Shown piece by piece: positions 56,328 to 64,000 of a DNA stretch of 64,000 nt. The notes under the pieces are model-generated. The model was not told the DNA's origin and did not search any database. It saw only the letters and a program-made list of their open reading frames with translations. Numbering within the stretch: the stretch's first letter is position 1; each line of letters begins with the position of its first letter. Source of the DNA: Cupriavidus sp. (lineage in GTDB: Bacteria > Pseudomonadota > Gammaproteobacteria > Burkholderiales > Burkholderiaceae); assembly GCA_031181345.1 (NCBI GenBank), contig JAPSLC010000019.1, positions 17,628 through 81,627 of the forward strand, written 5' to 3'. The position numbers were made by a program, and so were the translations under genes.

Positions 56328-56977
56328 GAGGCCTCCACCCGGCAACGTTCGGCGTGCCGTACCGTGCCGCCCAAATGGCGGACCACGATGCGGGCGGCCT
56401 GGTCCAGATCGGCGACGACATGCTCCGGCGTGCGGTGCGGCCCGCGCACCCATTCGGTCTCGTTGCCGCAATCGACCAGGATGGTGTGGCAGCCGGCGCG
56501 CTGGCCGGCCTCGATGTCGTCGAGGATGTCGCCGATCATCCAGGAGCGGCGCAGATCGAAGTGCAGCAGCGCCGCGGCATTGCGCAGCAGCCCCGGCAAC
56601 GGCTTGCGGCACAGGCAGGTGCGCGTGAAGCGCGGCACCACGCCTTCCGGATGATGCGGACAGAAGAAGAAGCCCGACAGCTTGGCGCCGTGGGTCGCGA
56701 ACAGTTCGCCCAGGCGCTGGCGCATCGGCCCCAGCGCCTCGGGCGTGAAGCGGCCGAGCGCGAGCCCGGGCTGGTTCGACACCACCACCAGCGGCACGCC
56801 AAGCCGGCCCAGCCGCCGCAGCGCGCGCGCGGCGCCGGGCGCGAGCCGCATCCTGTCGGGGTCGACGTTGTACGGCACGTCCTGCAGCACCGTGCCGTCC
56901 TTGTCCAGCAATACCGCGCCCGGGAGTCCACTGGCTGCTGCGGCCGGGCCGGCGCCAGGCTCGTCGATCACGGCCAC
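56324..56977 (-). CDS. HAD-IIIA phosphatase, GmhB-like (heptose bisphosphate phosphatase)
   Basis: A 217-residue HAD hydrolase. Catalytic LLDKDGTVLQD (DxD), VVSNQPGLALG, the zinc loop CPHHPEG ... CLCRKP and the metal Asp in GDILDDIEAGQRAGC. The zinc loop is characteristic of GmhB, which removes the 7-phosphate of D-glycero-D-manno-heptose 1,7-bisphosphate. Two GTG starts are possible. I prefer 56977 because AAGGA precedes it by six bases; 56971 would overlap the SDR stop as GTGA. Supports a heptose donor pathway for the GT9 enzymes. Confidence 0.88.
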   Translation of the reverse strand: MAVIDEPGAGPAAAASGLPGAVLLDKDGTVLQDVPYNVDPDRMRLAPGAARALRRLGRLGVPLVVVSNQPGLALGRFTPEALGPMRQRLGELFATHGAKLSGFFFCPHHPEGVVPRFTRTCLCRKPLPGLLRNAAALLHFDLRRSWMIGDILDDIEAGQRAGCHTILVDCGNETEWVRGPHRTPEHVVADLDQAARIVVRHLGGTVRHAERCRVEAS

Positions 56978-57708
56978 GACGTTTCCTTCATCGGCAGCAC
57001 CATGACCTCGGGGATCACGGTCTCTTCGGGCTGCGTCAGCACGAAGCGCACCGCGCGCGCGACATTGGCCGGGTCCTGCAGGGTGGACTGGTCGATATCG
57101 GCGAAGCGGTCGAGCAGGAAGGGGGTACGCATGCCGCCGGCCACGATGGCCGAGACCTTGATGCCGTGCGGCCGCAGTTCCGCGTGCAGCGCGTGCGAGA
57201 AGCCCAGCAGGCCCCATTTGGTGGCGTGGTAGGCCGAGGCATTGGGCCAGGCGCGTTTGGATGCGGTGGACGCGATATTGACGATATGGCCGCCGCCCTG
57301 CGCCTTGAGCATCGGCACGACGGCGTGCGACATCAGATAGGGACCATACAGATTGACCATCAGCACGCGGTGCCAGCGTTCGGTCTCGACCTCGTCGACC
57401 GGCAGCGTGATGTCGATGGCGGCGTTGTTGACGATGCCGTCGAGCCGGCCGCTGCGTTCGCGCACCTGCTCGAAGGCAGAGCGCACCGCGGCCGGCTCGG
57501 CCACGTCGAAGGACAGCGAATAGGCGCGCTCGCCGCTGGGATCCAGCTTCTCGGCGCAGGTACGGGCCAGCGATTCATCGACATCGGCGACCACCAGGCT
57601 GGCGCCGGCGGCCGACAGGTTCTGGCAGATCGCGGCACCCAGCCCGCGCCCTCCCCCGGTCACAAGAAAGGTCTTGCCTTGCAGGCTGGCGTCTGGCGCA
57701 TCGGACAT
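56968..57708 (-). CDS. Short-chain dehydrogenase/reductase
   Basis: A classical SDR of 246 residues: VTGGGRGLGAAICQNL (nucleotide binding), NNAAID, and catalytic NIASTASKRAWPNASAYHATKWG. The C-terminus VIPEVMVLPMKETSWP is typical of the 3-oxoacyl/sorbitol-type subgroup. AGGAG precedes the ATG by seven bases. It is the first gene of the seven-gene minus-strand glycan operon and overlaps the phosphatase start. Possible role: a keto-sugar reduction. Confidence 0.92.
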   Translation of the reverse strand: MSDAPDASLQGKTFLVTGGGRGLGAAICQNLSAAGASLVVADVDESLARTCAEKLDPSGERAYSLSFDVAEPAAVRSAFEQVRERSGRLDGIVNNAAIDITLPVDEVETERWHRVLMVNLYGPYLMSHAVVPMLKAQGGGHIVNIASTASKRAWPNASAYHATKWGLLGFSHALHAELRPHGIKVSAIVAGGMRTPFLLDRFADIDQSTLQDPANVARAVRFVLTQPEETVIPEVMVLPMKETSWP

Positions 57709-57893
57709 TTCGGCTCCTGAAGTTGGCTTGGAAGGCGTGACCGGATGCCGCGCGGGCGCAAAGGGATGCGGCGCGGGGGGCGACTCGCTTCGGGCGGGAA
57801 GGAAAAAGGGAACGCACGGCACGGCTCCCCATTTCCGGTTGCCCGCCGCACCGTGCGACGGCGGCGAATCCGGTTCTCTGTGGGAATGCCTTC

Positions 57894-57909
57894 AGCGAAT
57901 TGCATGCCA
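57894..57909 (-). promoter_or_regulatory. Weak sigma-54-like promoter of the minus-strand glycan operon
   Basis: Minus-strand TGGCATGCAATTCGCT keeps TGGCAYG and the GG-N10-GC spacing, but has TCGC for TTGC. It is 186 bases from the first gene. The 11-mer CTGGCATGCAA is identical to that before the plus-strand glycan operon. Confidence 0.35.
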
Positions 57910-57933
57910 GACGCGTGATGGCGCCGTGGCTTG

Positions 57934-57951
57934 CCGTTTCGGGGGAAACGG
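57934..57951. promoter_or_regulatory. Hairpin near the minus-strand operon promoter
   Basis: CCGTTTC-GGGG-GAAACGG, seven-base perfect arms, 25 bases upstream of the weak sigma-54-like box. Confidence 0.45.
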
Positions 57952-58032
57952 TTCTCCCATGTCAGGAGTTACATGGTGGGGTGTTGGCGTTTATGCCGTG
58001 GCTGGTAAAAGTTGCACGGCGGCTTGCGGGTG

Positions 58033-58231
58033 CCCGCCCTCTCCCCAGCCCTCTCCCGCCAGCGGGAGAGGGAGAACACCGGCGGCGTACATACGTCTTG
58101 CGGTTTGCTCCCCTCTCCCGCTTGCGGGAGAGGGGTTGGGGGAGAGGGCATTGAGCACTGGCAGGCCACTGTGGCAATGGACACGCCCTTGCCCTCTCCC
58201 CAGCCCTCTCCCGCCAGCGGGAGAGGGAGCC
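58033..58231. repeat. Family B palindromic repeats (three units)
   Basis: CTCTCCCGCCAGCGGGAGAG, CTCTCCCGCTTGCGGGAGAG and again CTCTCCCGCCAGCGGGAGAG, with CCTCTCCCCAGCC-type flanks, as at 39826 and 50028. Confidence 0.88.
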
Positions 58232-58245
58232 GGGCATCGCCAGCG

Positions 58246-58800
58246 CTAGCCCTGCGCTCTCCGCCGCTGCTGCGCCACCGCGCGCAGCAGCGCCGCCACG
58301 CTCAGCGCGAACGCTTCGTCGTACCAGGGGTTCGCGCCGCTGACCGCCACGACGATGCCGTCGAGCACCACCGCCCCGCCCAGCATCGATTCCTCCGCGC
58401 GCAGCAGGTGCGGCGCGCGCGCCTGGATCTGGTCGGTAGCCATGCCGGTGCGCCAGGCCACCTTGGCCTTCTCGCGGGCATACCAGGCGTAATCCGCGTC
58501 CCAGCGCTCCCGCCCGGGCGTCGAGTATTCGTACAGGATCGCCTGTTCGAACGGGCAATCCGCCGGTCCCTTGCCCGGGTCCATCACGACCACATGCAGG
58601 AAGCCGCCCTCGCCAACCTCGCGGTCGCGCACCGCGGCTTCGAGCATCGGGATCGCCAGCGCGACGGCGCGCTCGGCGCTGGCCGCATCGGCAAATCGGC
58701 TGCCCACCGCCATGCCCGGCGAGCCGGTGCGGCCGGGGACGTCGGCGGAGGACCGGGACGGGGTGGAACTGGGCAGATCGGGCCTGTCGTGAGGCTGCAT
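58246..58800 (-). CDS. Conserved protein of unknown function
   Basis: A 184-residue soluble protein. The first 30 residues are Ser/Pro-rich; then an alpha/beta domain follows (RFADAASAERAVALAIPMLE, FLHVVVMDPGKGPADCPFEQ, RAEESMLGGAVVLDGIVVAV, NPWYDEAFALSVAALLRA). The layout of a repeated hydrophobic strand with a small-residue loop is slightly reminiscent of GlcG/HbpS-like proteins, but I cannot assign a family. AGGAG precedes the ATG. Separated from the ABC exporter gene by 103 bases on the same strand. Confidence 0.75.
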   Translation of the reverse strand: MQPHDRPDLPSSTPSRSSADVPGRTGSPGMAVGSRFADAASAERAVALAIPMLEAAVRDREVGEGGFLHVVVMDPGKGPADCPFEQAILYEYSTPGRERWDADYAWYAREKAKVAWRTGMATDQIQARAPHLLRAEESMLGGAVVLDGIVVAVSGANPWYDEAFALSVAALLRAVAQQRRRAQG

Positions 58801-58903
58801 GGTTTCTCCTCGAATGCGTAGTGAGTGGGAAAGTCAGTCGGGTAGTCAGACGGAAACCGATGGCCCCGGCGATCGGGGACCGGAGATCGGCAGCACGCTC
58901 GCG

Positions 58904-61618
58904 CTAGCTTCGCGGCCCGGGCACCGTGGTGTCGACATCGCGATGGCGCACCATCGAGTGGATCGCCACCACCAGCTCGCCGATCTGCACCGGCTTGGAC
59001 AGGTGCACCTGGAAGCCGGCCATCATCGCCCGCATGCGGTCCTGGGCCTCGGCGTGGCCGGACAGCGCGATCGCGCTCAGGCGGCAGGCCAGCGGCACGT
59101 TGCGCTCGGTCTCGAGCCGGCGCACGCGCCGCAGCACGGTGTAGCCGTCCTCTTCGTCGAGCGCGATATCGCACAGCAGCACCTGTGGCCAGTGTTGCGG
59201 ATCGGCGTTGCCGAGCAACTCAAGCAGATCGTCGCCGCGGCCGAAGGCCTGCGCGTCGGCGCCGTAGTCCTCCAGCGTGCTGGTCAGCACCTCGCGCGTG
59301 GGCTCGTCGTCATCGAGCACCAGGATGCGCAGCCCCCGGAGCGCGTCCGGCGCCGGCAGGGTCGCGGCGATGTCGGGCGGCGCGACCGGCGGCGCCGCCG
59401 GGGTCTCGCGGATCGGTCGCATCGGCATCGTCACGCGATAGCCATGGCCATGCGGATCGACCGTCAGCCGAACCGCATGGTCCTCGAGCAGGCCCTCCAG
59501 CTCGCGCATATCGGGCAGCGGCGCCTGCCGATCGGGCGCGGCGACGTACAGCGACGCCTCGCCGCCCTGCCGCTCCAGCCGCAGTTCAATGCGCCCGCCG
59601 GGCTCCATGTCGTCGATCAGCGCATGGCACAGCTCCCACACCGCCTTTTGCACGACGCCCGGGTCGCCGGTCACGCGCAGTTCCGCTTCGCCCAGCACCG
59701 TGAACAGATTGACCTGCCGCTCGGCGATCAGCTCGCGCAGGCCGTCGACCACCGCGGCGACGATGGCCTCGAGCCGGATCGGCTGCAGCGCCAGCTTCTG
59801 TTCGGTCCGTTCCAGTTCGCGCTGCTGCTGTTGCAGGCGCCACATCTGCGCATAGACGCCGCGCCGGGCCAGCAGCGCATCGTGGGTGCCCTCCTCCACC
59901 ACGCGGCCATGCTCCATCACCAGGATATGGTCGGCATCGGCGATGGTGGACAGCCGGTGCGCAATGATCAGCGCCGTGCGGCCCTTCGCCACTTCGGCCA
60001 GCTCGCGCTGGATCGCGCGCTCCGAGCGCGTGTCGAGGGCGGAGGTGGCCTCGTCGAACACCACGATCGGCGGCTTCTTCAGCAGCGCCCGCGCGATCGC
60101 CACGCGCTGGCGCTCGCCGCCGGACAGCCGCACGCCGCGTTCGCCGACGCGGGTCTCGTAGGTGTCGGGCAGCCGGTCGATGAACGTATCGAGCTGCGCG
60201 GCGCGCGCGGCCTCGACGATATCGGCGCGGGTCGCGCCCTCGCGGCCGTAGCCGATGTTGTAGGCGATGGTGTCGTTGAACAGGATGGTGTCCTGCGGCA
60301 CGATGCCGATCACCTCGCGCAGGCTCTGCTGCGTGACCAGCCGCAGGTCCTGCCCGTCGATGCAGATCTTCCCGCTGTCCGGCAGATACAGCCGGAACAG
60401 CAGCCGCGCCAGCGTCGATTTGCCCGAGCCGCTGCCGCCGACCACCGCCACGGTCTGGCCCGCGCCGATGCGGATGCTGACGTCCCACAGCGTCTGCCGG
60501 CTCGGGTCATAGCTGAAGTTCACGTGCTCGAACACGATCTCGCCGCGCGTCACGTGCAAGGGCCGCGCGCCCGGCGCATCGTGGTCCTCGCCCGGCGGCC
60601 CTTGCGCATCGAGCAGCGCGAACAGTCGCTCGACCTGCGTCATCGCGTCGTTGGACTCGCGGAAGATGAAGCCCAGCGTATTGAGCGGCAGCACCACCTG
60701 GATGATGTAGGCGTTGATCAGCACCAGGTCGCCCACCGTCAGCACGCCGGTGACGACCCGTTCGGTCGCCAGCAGCATCACCGCCGCCACGCCGAGCGCA
60801 ATGCAGCAGCTCTGGCCCACATGCAGCGCGGACAGCGCGTACTGATTCTCGACGCTCGCATCGACCCAGCCTTCGAGCAGCCCGGACAGTCGCTTCGTCT
60901 CAAACTTTTCTCGGGCGAAGAACTTGACGGTGTCGTAGTTCAGCAGGCTGTCGACCACCTTGCTGTTGGTCTGCGCCTCGACCGCATTGACCTTGCGCTG
61001 CACTTTGGTCCGCCGCCGCGTCATCACGAAGGTGTAGCCGGCATACAGGGCGAACGTCACCACGATGATCGCCGCGAAGGCCCCGCCATAAGCCGCTATC
61101 ATAATGATCAGCACCGAGCCGATCTCCATCAGCGTCGGCACGATGGTGAAGACCGCGACGCCGAGCAGGAAGCCGATTGCCGCGGTCCCCTTCTCCAGGT
61201 CGCGGATCACGCTGCCGGTTTCCCGGCGGGCATGAAAGCGCGCGCCGAGCGCATGCAGATGCGCGAAGGTGCGCTCCATGAAGGTCGCCACGGTGCGCTG
61301 GGTCACCGGCGCGAACACCACGTCGCGCAGTTCGTTGAAGGCATTGCCGAGCAGGCGCAGCGCCGCGTAGGCGAGCACCAGGAAGACCGGCATCGTGATC
61401 GCCGCGCCCGCCATCGCCGCGGCGCCTGTGGCGACCGGGGCCACGTCGTCGACCACCAGCTTGAGCACCAGCGGCACCGCCACGGCGGCGGCCTTGGCCA
61501 GGATCAGCAGCACCACGGCCACGCCGACGCGGGCACGAAAACGCCAGATCGTGGCCCATAGTTCGGCCGCGATCCGGCGTTTGGAGGCGGGAGTGGTATG
61601 TCCGTTCGTCGGCGGCAT
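58904..61618 (-). CDS. ABC exporter fused to a degenerate HATPase-like domain and a response-regulator receiver
   Basis: A 904-residue chain with an unusual order. Residues 1-330: six-helix exporter domain of the Atm1/HMT1 (ABCB7) type (ERTFAHLHALGARFHARRET, NSKVVDSLLNYDTVKFFARE). Residues 365-595: ATPase with Walker A GGSGSGKST (Lys400), signature LSGGERQ (about 498) and Walker B VVFDEATSALD; intact. Residues 605-730: a segment with the outline of a histidine-kinase ATPase (GDPGVVQKAVWELCHALIDD, GGRIELRLERQGG, HGHGYRVTMPM), but without the N-box Asn and the DxGxG motif. Residues 762-885: a complete receiver with Asp769-771, phospho-acceptor Asp817 and Lys875. Substrate unknown. Confidence 0.9.
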   Translation of the reverse strand: MPPTNGHTTPASKRRIAAELWATIWRFRARVGVAVVLLILAKAAAVAVPLVLKLVVDDVAPVATGAAAMAGAAITMPVFLVLAYAALRLLGNAFNELRDVVFAPVTQRTVATFMERTFAHLHALGARFHARRETGSVIRDLEKGTAAIGFLLGVAVFTIVPTLMEIGSVLIIMIAAYGGAFAAIIVVTFALYAGYTFVMTRRRTKVQRKVNAVEAQTNSKVVDSLLNYDTVKFFAREKFETKRLSGLLEGWVDASVENQYALSALHVGQSCCIALGVAAVMLLATERVVTGVLTVGDLVLINAYIIQVVLPLNTLGFIFRESNDAMTQVERLFALLDAQGPPGEDHDAPGARPLHVTRGEIVFEHVNFSYDPSRQTLWDVSIRIGAGQTVAVVGGSGSGKSTLARLLFRLYLPDSGKICIDGQDLRLVTQQSLREVIGIVPQDTILFNDTIAYNIGYGREGATRADIVEAARAAQLDTFIDRLPDTYETRVGERGVRLSGGERQRVAIARALLKKPPIVVFDEATSALDTRSERAIQRELAEVAKGRTALIIAHRLSTIADADHILVMEHGRVVEEGTHDALLARRGVYAQMWRLQQQQRELERTEQKLALQPIRLEAIVAAVVDGLRELIAERQVNLFTVLGEAELRVTGDPGVVQKAVWELCHALIDDMEPGGRIELRLERQGGEASLYVAAPDRQAPLPDMRELEGLLEDHAVRLTVDPHGHGYRVTMPMRPIRETPAAPPVAPPDIAATLPAPDALRGLRILVLDDDEPTREVLTSTLEDYGADAQAFGRGDDLLELLGNADPQHWPQVLLCDIALDEEDGYTVLRRVRRLETERNVPLACRLSAIALSGHAEAQDRMRAMMAGFQVHLSKPVQIGELVVAIHSMVRHRDVDTTVPGPRS

Positions 61619-61662
61619 CGTCTCGCTGGTTGGCGGCAGCGCTCGTCCCGAAGCTCAGGCCA

Positions 61663-62625
61663 TCACGACCGGTTGTCGACCTTGGGCGCGTCCGGCGTGG
61701 TGCTGCCCGGATCGCGCAGGTCGCCCTCGCCGACGCCCGGAGGGAACTGGCCGCGGCGGATCTGGCGGAAGGTGTCGTTCGGCCCGCTGGGCTCCGGCGT
61801 GGTCGTCGCCCCGCGCACCAGCTCGGGCTCGTTGCTCTGTTCGTCCGGCTGGCGATGCGACTGCGCCGATTCCCAGGCTTCGCGCGGCTGTTCTTCGGCG
61901 GGGTGCTGGCCCTGGCCTTCGCCTTGACCTTGTGTCTGACCTTGGGTCTGACCTTGGCTCAAACCTTGGCCGGCCCCTAGGCCCGCCCCTTGACTCGATC
62001 CCTGCCCGCCCGACGGCGCCTGCCCCTCGGCGCCCTGCTGCCGCGGTTCGCCAGCCCGCTGGCCCTGCATGCGGGCCTCGTCGCCCTTGCTGACGCCCTC
62101 GTGCGTGGTGGTGTGCTGGCCCGGCGTCAGCAGCACGCCGAGATCGCGCTCGCCGTTTGCGCCGGCCTGCCCGCCCGAGTGACCGCCCGCCTGCCCGGCA
62201 TGGCGGTCCTCGTCCTGGCGGACCGATTGATCGATCTCGCTACCCGGGTCCTCGTTGCCGGTCGCGTTCAGCGCGCCCTCGCCAAGCTGGCCCGCACGCT
62301 CGTGCGGCGCCGTTTCCTGCAGCGGCCTCGGTGTGCCGAGCGGATCGAAGTCCGACCAGCGGCCGTTCTCCCATTGCCCCTCGGCCTGCTCGAGTTCGCG
62401 CCCACCTTCCAGGCGAATCAGTTCGGCGGCGGTCTGCAGCCGTTCGGGCTCGACCCGCGCCGCCAGCAGCACGCCGGGCGGACGCGCCAGTTGCTCCGCG
62501 GCCTGAGGCGTGCCGACCGTGAAGATCGACACGTCCCATACCGAGAATCCGTGCCCATAAAGCCCTCGCGCCGCGCGCTCGGCGTCGGCGAAGGAATCGA
62601 AACGCCCTGCCACGATGGTCGACAT
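61663..62625 (-). CDS. Gln/Gly-rich stress-type protein
   Basis: A 320-residue protein. Residues 1-75 are a folded domain (STIVAGRFDSFADAERAARGL, VWDVSIFTVG, LLAARVEPERLQTAAELIR), resembling the 'general stress protein 17M'-like/SPOR-like alpha-beta units that precede disordered tails. The rest is low complexity with Gln-Gly repeats (GQGLSQGQTQGQTQGQGEGQ), then Glu/Pro/Ser. AGGAG stands seven bases before the ATG. A sigma-54-like box is 40 bases upstream. Function unknown. Confidence 0.8.
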   Translation of the reverse strand: MSTIVAGRFDSFADAERAARGLYGHGFSVWDVSIFTVGTPQAAEQLARPPGVLLAARVEPERLQTAAELIRLEGGRELEQAEGQWENGRWSDFDPLGTPRPLQETAPHERAGQLGEGALNATGNEDPGSEIDQSVRQDEDRHAGQAGGHSGGQAGANGERDLGVLLTPGQHTTTHEGVSKGDEARMQGQRAGEPRQQGAEGQAPSGGQGSSQGAGLGAGQGLSQGQTQGQTQGQGEGQGQHPAEEQPREAWESAQSHRQPDEQSNEPELVRGATTTPEPSGPNDTFRQIRRGQFPPGVGEGDLRDPGSTTPDAPKVDNRS

Positions 62626-62664
62626 GATTGGCTCCTGGGTTTGACAACGACATTCTCGATGCCG

Positions 62665-62680
62665 TGCAAGGAATGCGCCC
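62665..62680 (-). promoter_or_regulatory. Sigma-54-like box before the Gln/Gly-rich protein gene
   Basis: Minus-strand GGGCGCATTCCTTGCA: GG-N10-GC and TTGCA are exact, while the -24 part is weak (GGC only). Confidence 0.35.
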
Positions 62681-62826
62681 GCGCGAGCCGGCACGCTGAG
62701 CGCCCGCCGTCGCGGGATGGGTGTTGGGGATGGCGGCTCCGCGCGCGTGTCGAACTTGCAACGCGCACACCGATCTACACGGCGCCGATCGCGGTTCGGC
62801 CTGCCCGTGCGCAACGCCGGGCCGCG

Positions 62827-63468
62827 TCAGACGCCGTCATCGCGGCGGCGATCCTTCCCGCCAAGCTCGGCAGCGACCTCTTCCTCCAGATCGTGCCGCG
62901 CTTCCTTCTTGGCGACATGCGTCTGCAGCGCGTCGTCGAGCCCGTGGGTTTCCTCGATATCGCTTTCGCGCTCGGCCAGCTCGGACAGTTGCCGGTAGAA
63001 CGCGGCCAGCTTCTTCAGGTCCTCTTCGTCCAGGTCCTCGATCGACACCAGCCGGCTGCTGGCATGCCGATGCGAGGCCAGCAACTCGTTCAGCTTCAGA
63101 TGCACCGCCAGCGAATCCTTGTTCTGCGCCTGCTGAATCAGGAAGACCATCACGAAGGTGATGATGGTCGTCGCGGTATTGATGACCAGCTGCCAGGTTT
63201 CCGAGTAGCCGAACATCGGGCCCGTCACCGCCCACACGATCACCACGCCGACCGCCATCGCAAATGCGATGGGCGAGCCGGCGCCGCGTGTGGCATGGCC
63301 GGCGAACCATTCGAAGCTGTGCATGACGCGTCGTCGCCAACCCTGCCGGTCATCGTCCGGCGTCTCGTGGGCACCGCCGTTGCCATTGCCGTTGGCGGTC
63401 TTGCCGTTCATCACTTCGCGGGCGACGCTGGCGAGGCGTTCGCGGTCGGTACTGGCTGCGTTAGGCAT
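62827..63468 (-). CDS. Low-affinity iron permease family protein
   Basis: A 213-residue membrane protein of the PF04120 group. The two helices with the conserved stretch GSPIAFAMAVGVVIVWAVTGP and SETWQLVINTATTIITFVMV are followed by FLIQQAQNKDSLAVHLKLNEL, the family's best-conserved segment. A charged C-terminal domain (residues 125-213) is predicted to be helical. Iron transport was shown for a fungal relative; in bacteria the family is widespread and the function open. A sigma-54-like box is 93 bases upstream. Confidence 0.9.
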   Translation of the reverse strand: MPNAASTDRERLASVAREVMNGKTANGNGNGGAHETPDDDRQGWRRRVMHSFEWFAGHATRGAGSPIAFAMAVGVVIVWAVTGPMFGYSETWQLVINTATTIITFVMVFLIQQAQNKDSLAVHLKLNELLASHRHASSRLVSIEDLDEEDLKKLAAFYRQLSELAERESDIEETHGLDDALQTHVAKKEARHDLEEEVAAELGGKDRRRDDGV

Positions 63469-63560
63469 GTCTGTTCTCTGAGCGCCTTCCGGCATGGCGG
63501 GCGTCGGCAAGCCAATCAAAAAAGCGCGCCCGCGCCGGACGATCGGCAATACCGATATAC

Positions 63561-63576
63561 GGCAAGTTCCATACCT
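63561..63576 (-). promoter_or_regulatory. Sigma-54-like promoter before the iron-permease-family gene
   Basis: Minus-strand AGGTATGGAACTTGCC: GG-N10-GC exact with GGTAYG and TTGC, the same variant as before the two Gly/Tyr-rich genes. Confidence 0.5.
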
Positions 63577-63761
63577 GTCATGTCAATGCAGCACATGTCG
63601 CGCATGCAAATGACGAAAGAGACTGCCCTTCGGTGATGCCATCGCCATACGCCGTACTTTTTACAAGTGCCTGCGGCAAACTTTGCATGTCACTCGCCCC
63701 GCTGTTTGCCGACGCGCGCGCGCCAGGCGTGCTGCTTTCGCATGCCGCCCCTCGCGCACAG

Positions 63762-63777
63762 CGGTACGGTTCTTGCG
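63762..63777 (+). promoter_or_regulatory. Sigma-54-like promoter before the right-edge Gly/Tyr-rich gene
   Basis: CGGTACGGTTCTTGCG, identical (17 bases including the preceding G) to the element before the Gly/Tyr-rich BON gene at 35637. The start codon is 76 bases downstream. Confidence 0.55.
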
Positions 63778-63852
63778 GTTCCTCAGCCGGTCGGGCAGTG
63801 GCCCGGCGCAGTGCGCGGCGCGTGCCGCCACTCGGTACGCAAGGAGGGACAG

Positions 63853-64000
63853 ATGAGCAACGGCAGCAATCAGCGCTACCCCGGCGGCTACGGTGGCTAC
63901 GGCAGCGGTCCGGGGCGGGATCAGGGGAGCGGCAGCGAATGGTGGCGTGACAAGGACGGTGACGACATGGGCGAAGAAATGCGGTTTGGCGAATACGGCG
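63853..64000 (+). CDS. Gly/Tyr-rich protein, N-terminal part (runs off the window)
   Basis: 49 codons are present: MSNGSNQRYPGGYGGYGSG, then an acidic/aromatic stretch (SEWWRDKDGDD, EEMRFGEYG). AAGGAGG stands before the ATG, and the upstream 17-base element is shared with the Gly/Tyr-rich BON gene. A BON domain further on is expected by analogy but is outside the window. Confidence 0.7.
   Translation, partial: MSNGSNQRYPGGYGGYGSGPGRDQGSGSEWWRDKDGDDMGEEMRFGEYG

Larger units (their letters stand above)
57709..58245. other. Intergenic region upstream of the minus-strand glycan operon
   Basis: About 540 bases without a supported gene. The left part must hold the operon promoter. A sigma-54-like sequence is at 57894-57909 and a hairpin at 57934-57951. 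The right part (58033-58231) is filled with family B repeats. Confidence 0.6.
63469..63852. other. Intergenic region between divergent stress-type genes
   Basis: No supported gene in 384 bases. It contains two sigma-54-like boxes pointing outwards, one for the leftward permease gene (63561-63576) and one for the rightward Gly/Tyr-rich gene (63762-63777), plus AT-richer DNA near 63590-63690. Confidence 0.6.

Noticed and set aside
53295..56654. 1119-codon open frame opposite carbamoyltransferase and GT9 genes
   Set aside because: It crosses two clear minus-strand genes and has shadow-type composition.
58799..61561. 920-codon open frame opposite the ABC-receiver fusion
   Set aside because: Antisense shadow with His/Arg/Gln-rich composition and no recognisable fold.

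Overview
The window is GC-rich, densely coding bacterial DNA. Its gene content points to a betaproteobacterium of the order Burkholderiales (Burkholderiaceae/Alcaligenaceae-like). The pointers are an ImuA-ImuB-DnaE2 mutagenesis set with LexA boxes, a hopanoid gene pair, a Tat-exported TRAP solute-binding protein, many LysR/MFS pairs, and a stress-gene cluster of BON, CBS, DUF3008, DUF4142 and hemerythrin proteins. The genus is inference. No rRNA, tRNA, CRISPR array, insertion sequence or prophage gene was recognised.

Layout. 1-2.3 kb: end of a hopanoid locus (shc and a partial hpnG). 2.5-9.5 kb: a CoA-transferase/citryl-CoA lyase-like pair, a diguanylate cyclase, an IclR regulator, an isocitrate/isopropylmalate-type dehydrogenase and a hydrolase-OsmC fusion. 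10-15 kb: a three-gene TRAP transporter and an aldo/keto reductase. 15-22.5 kb: a TetR/DHA2 efflux pair, then a LysR regulator divergent from an ACS-type transporter and an M81 (MlrC-like) peptidase. 22.5-29 kb: the SOS mutasome dnaE2, imuB, imuA, with two consensus LexA boxes and a short VapB-like gene remnant between dnaE2 and imuB. 29-34 kb: LysR, MFS, a MarR-like protein and serA. 34-45 kb: a stress island with a Gly/Tyr-rich BON protein, CBS, DUF3008, DUF4142, two more BON proteins, hemerythrin, CinA-like, a hybrid-free histidine kinase, small membrane and disordered proteins, and an SDR. 45.5-57.7 kb: two convergent glycan operons. The plus operon is GT4, NDP-sugar epimerase/decarboxylase, a small protein, a PIG-L deacetylase and GT2. 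The minus operon is SDR, a GmhB-like phosphatase, GT9, a NodU-type carbamoyltransferase, GT2, GT9 and a GT1-like enzyme. 58-64 kb: a conserved protein, an ABC exporter fused to a degenerate HATPase-like domain and a response-regulator receiver, a Gln/Gly-rich protein, an iron-permease-family protein, and the start of a second Gly/Tyr-rich protein.

Working together. Sequences resembling sigma-54 (-24/-12) promoters stand before several stress genes, both glycan operons and the right-edge genes. Two Gly/Tyr-rich protein genes share an identical 17-base promoter element. My inference is a coordinated envelope/stress programme: a carbamoylated, possibly heptose-containing surface glycan plus stress proteins, possibly under RpoN. 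No polymerase, flippase or dedicated glycan exporter is visible in the window.

The most unusual single gene is the ABC exporter/HATPase-like/receiver fusion at 58904-61618. The genome also carries many in-frame short tandem repeats inside genes and two families of intergenic palindromic repeats.
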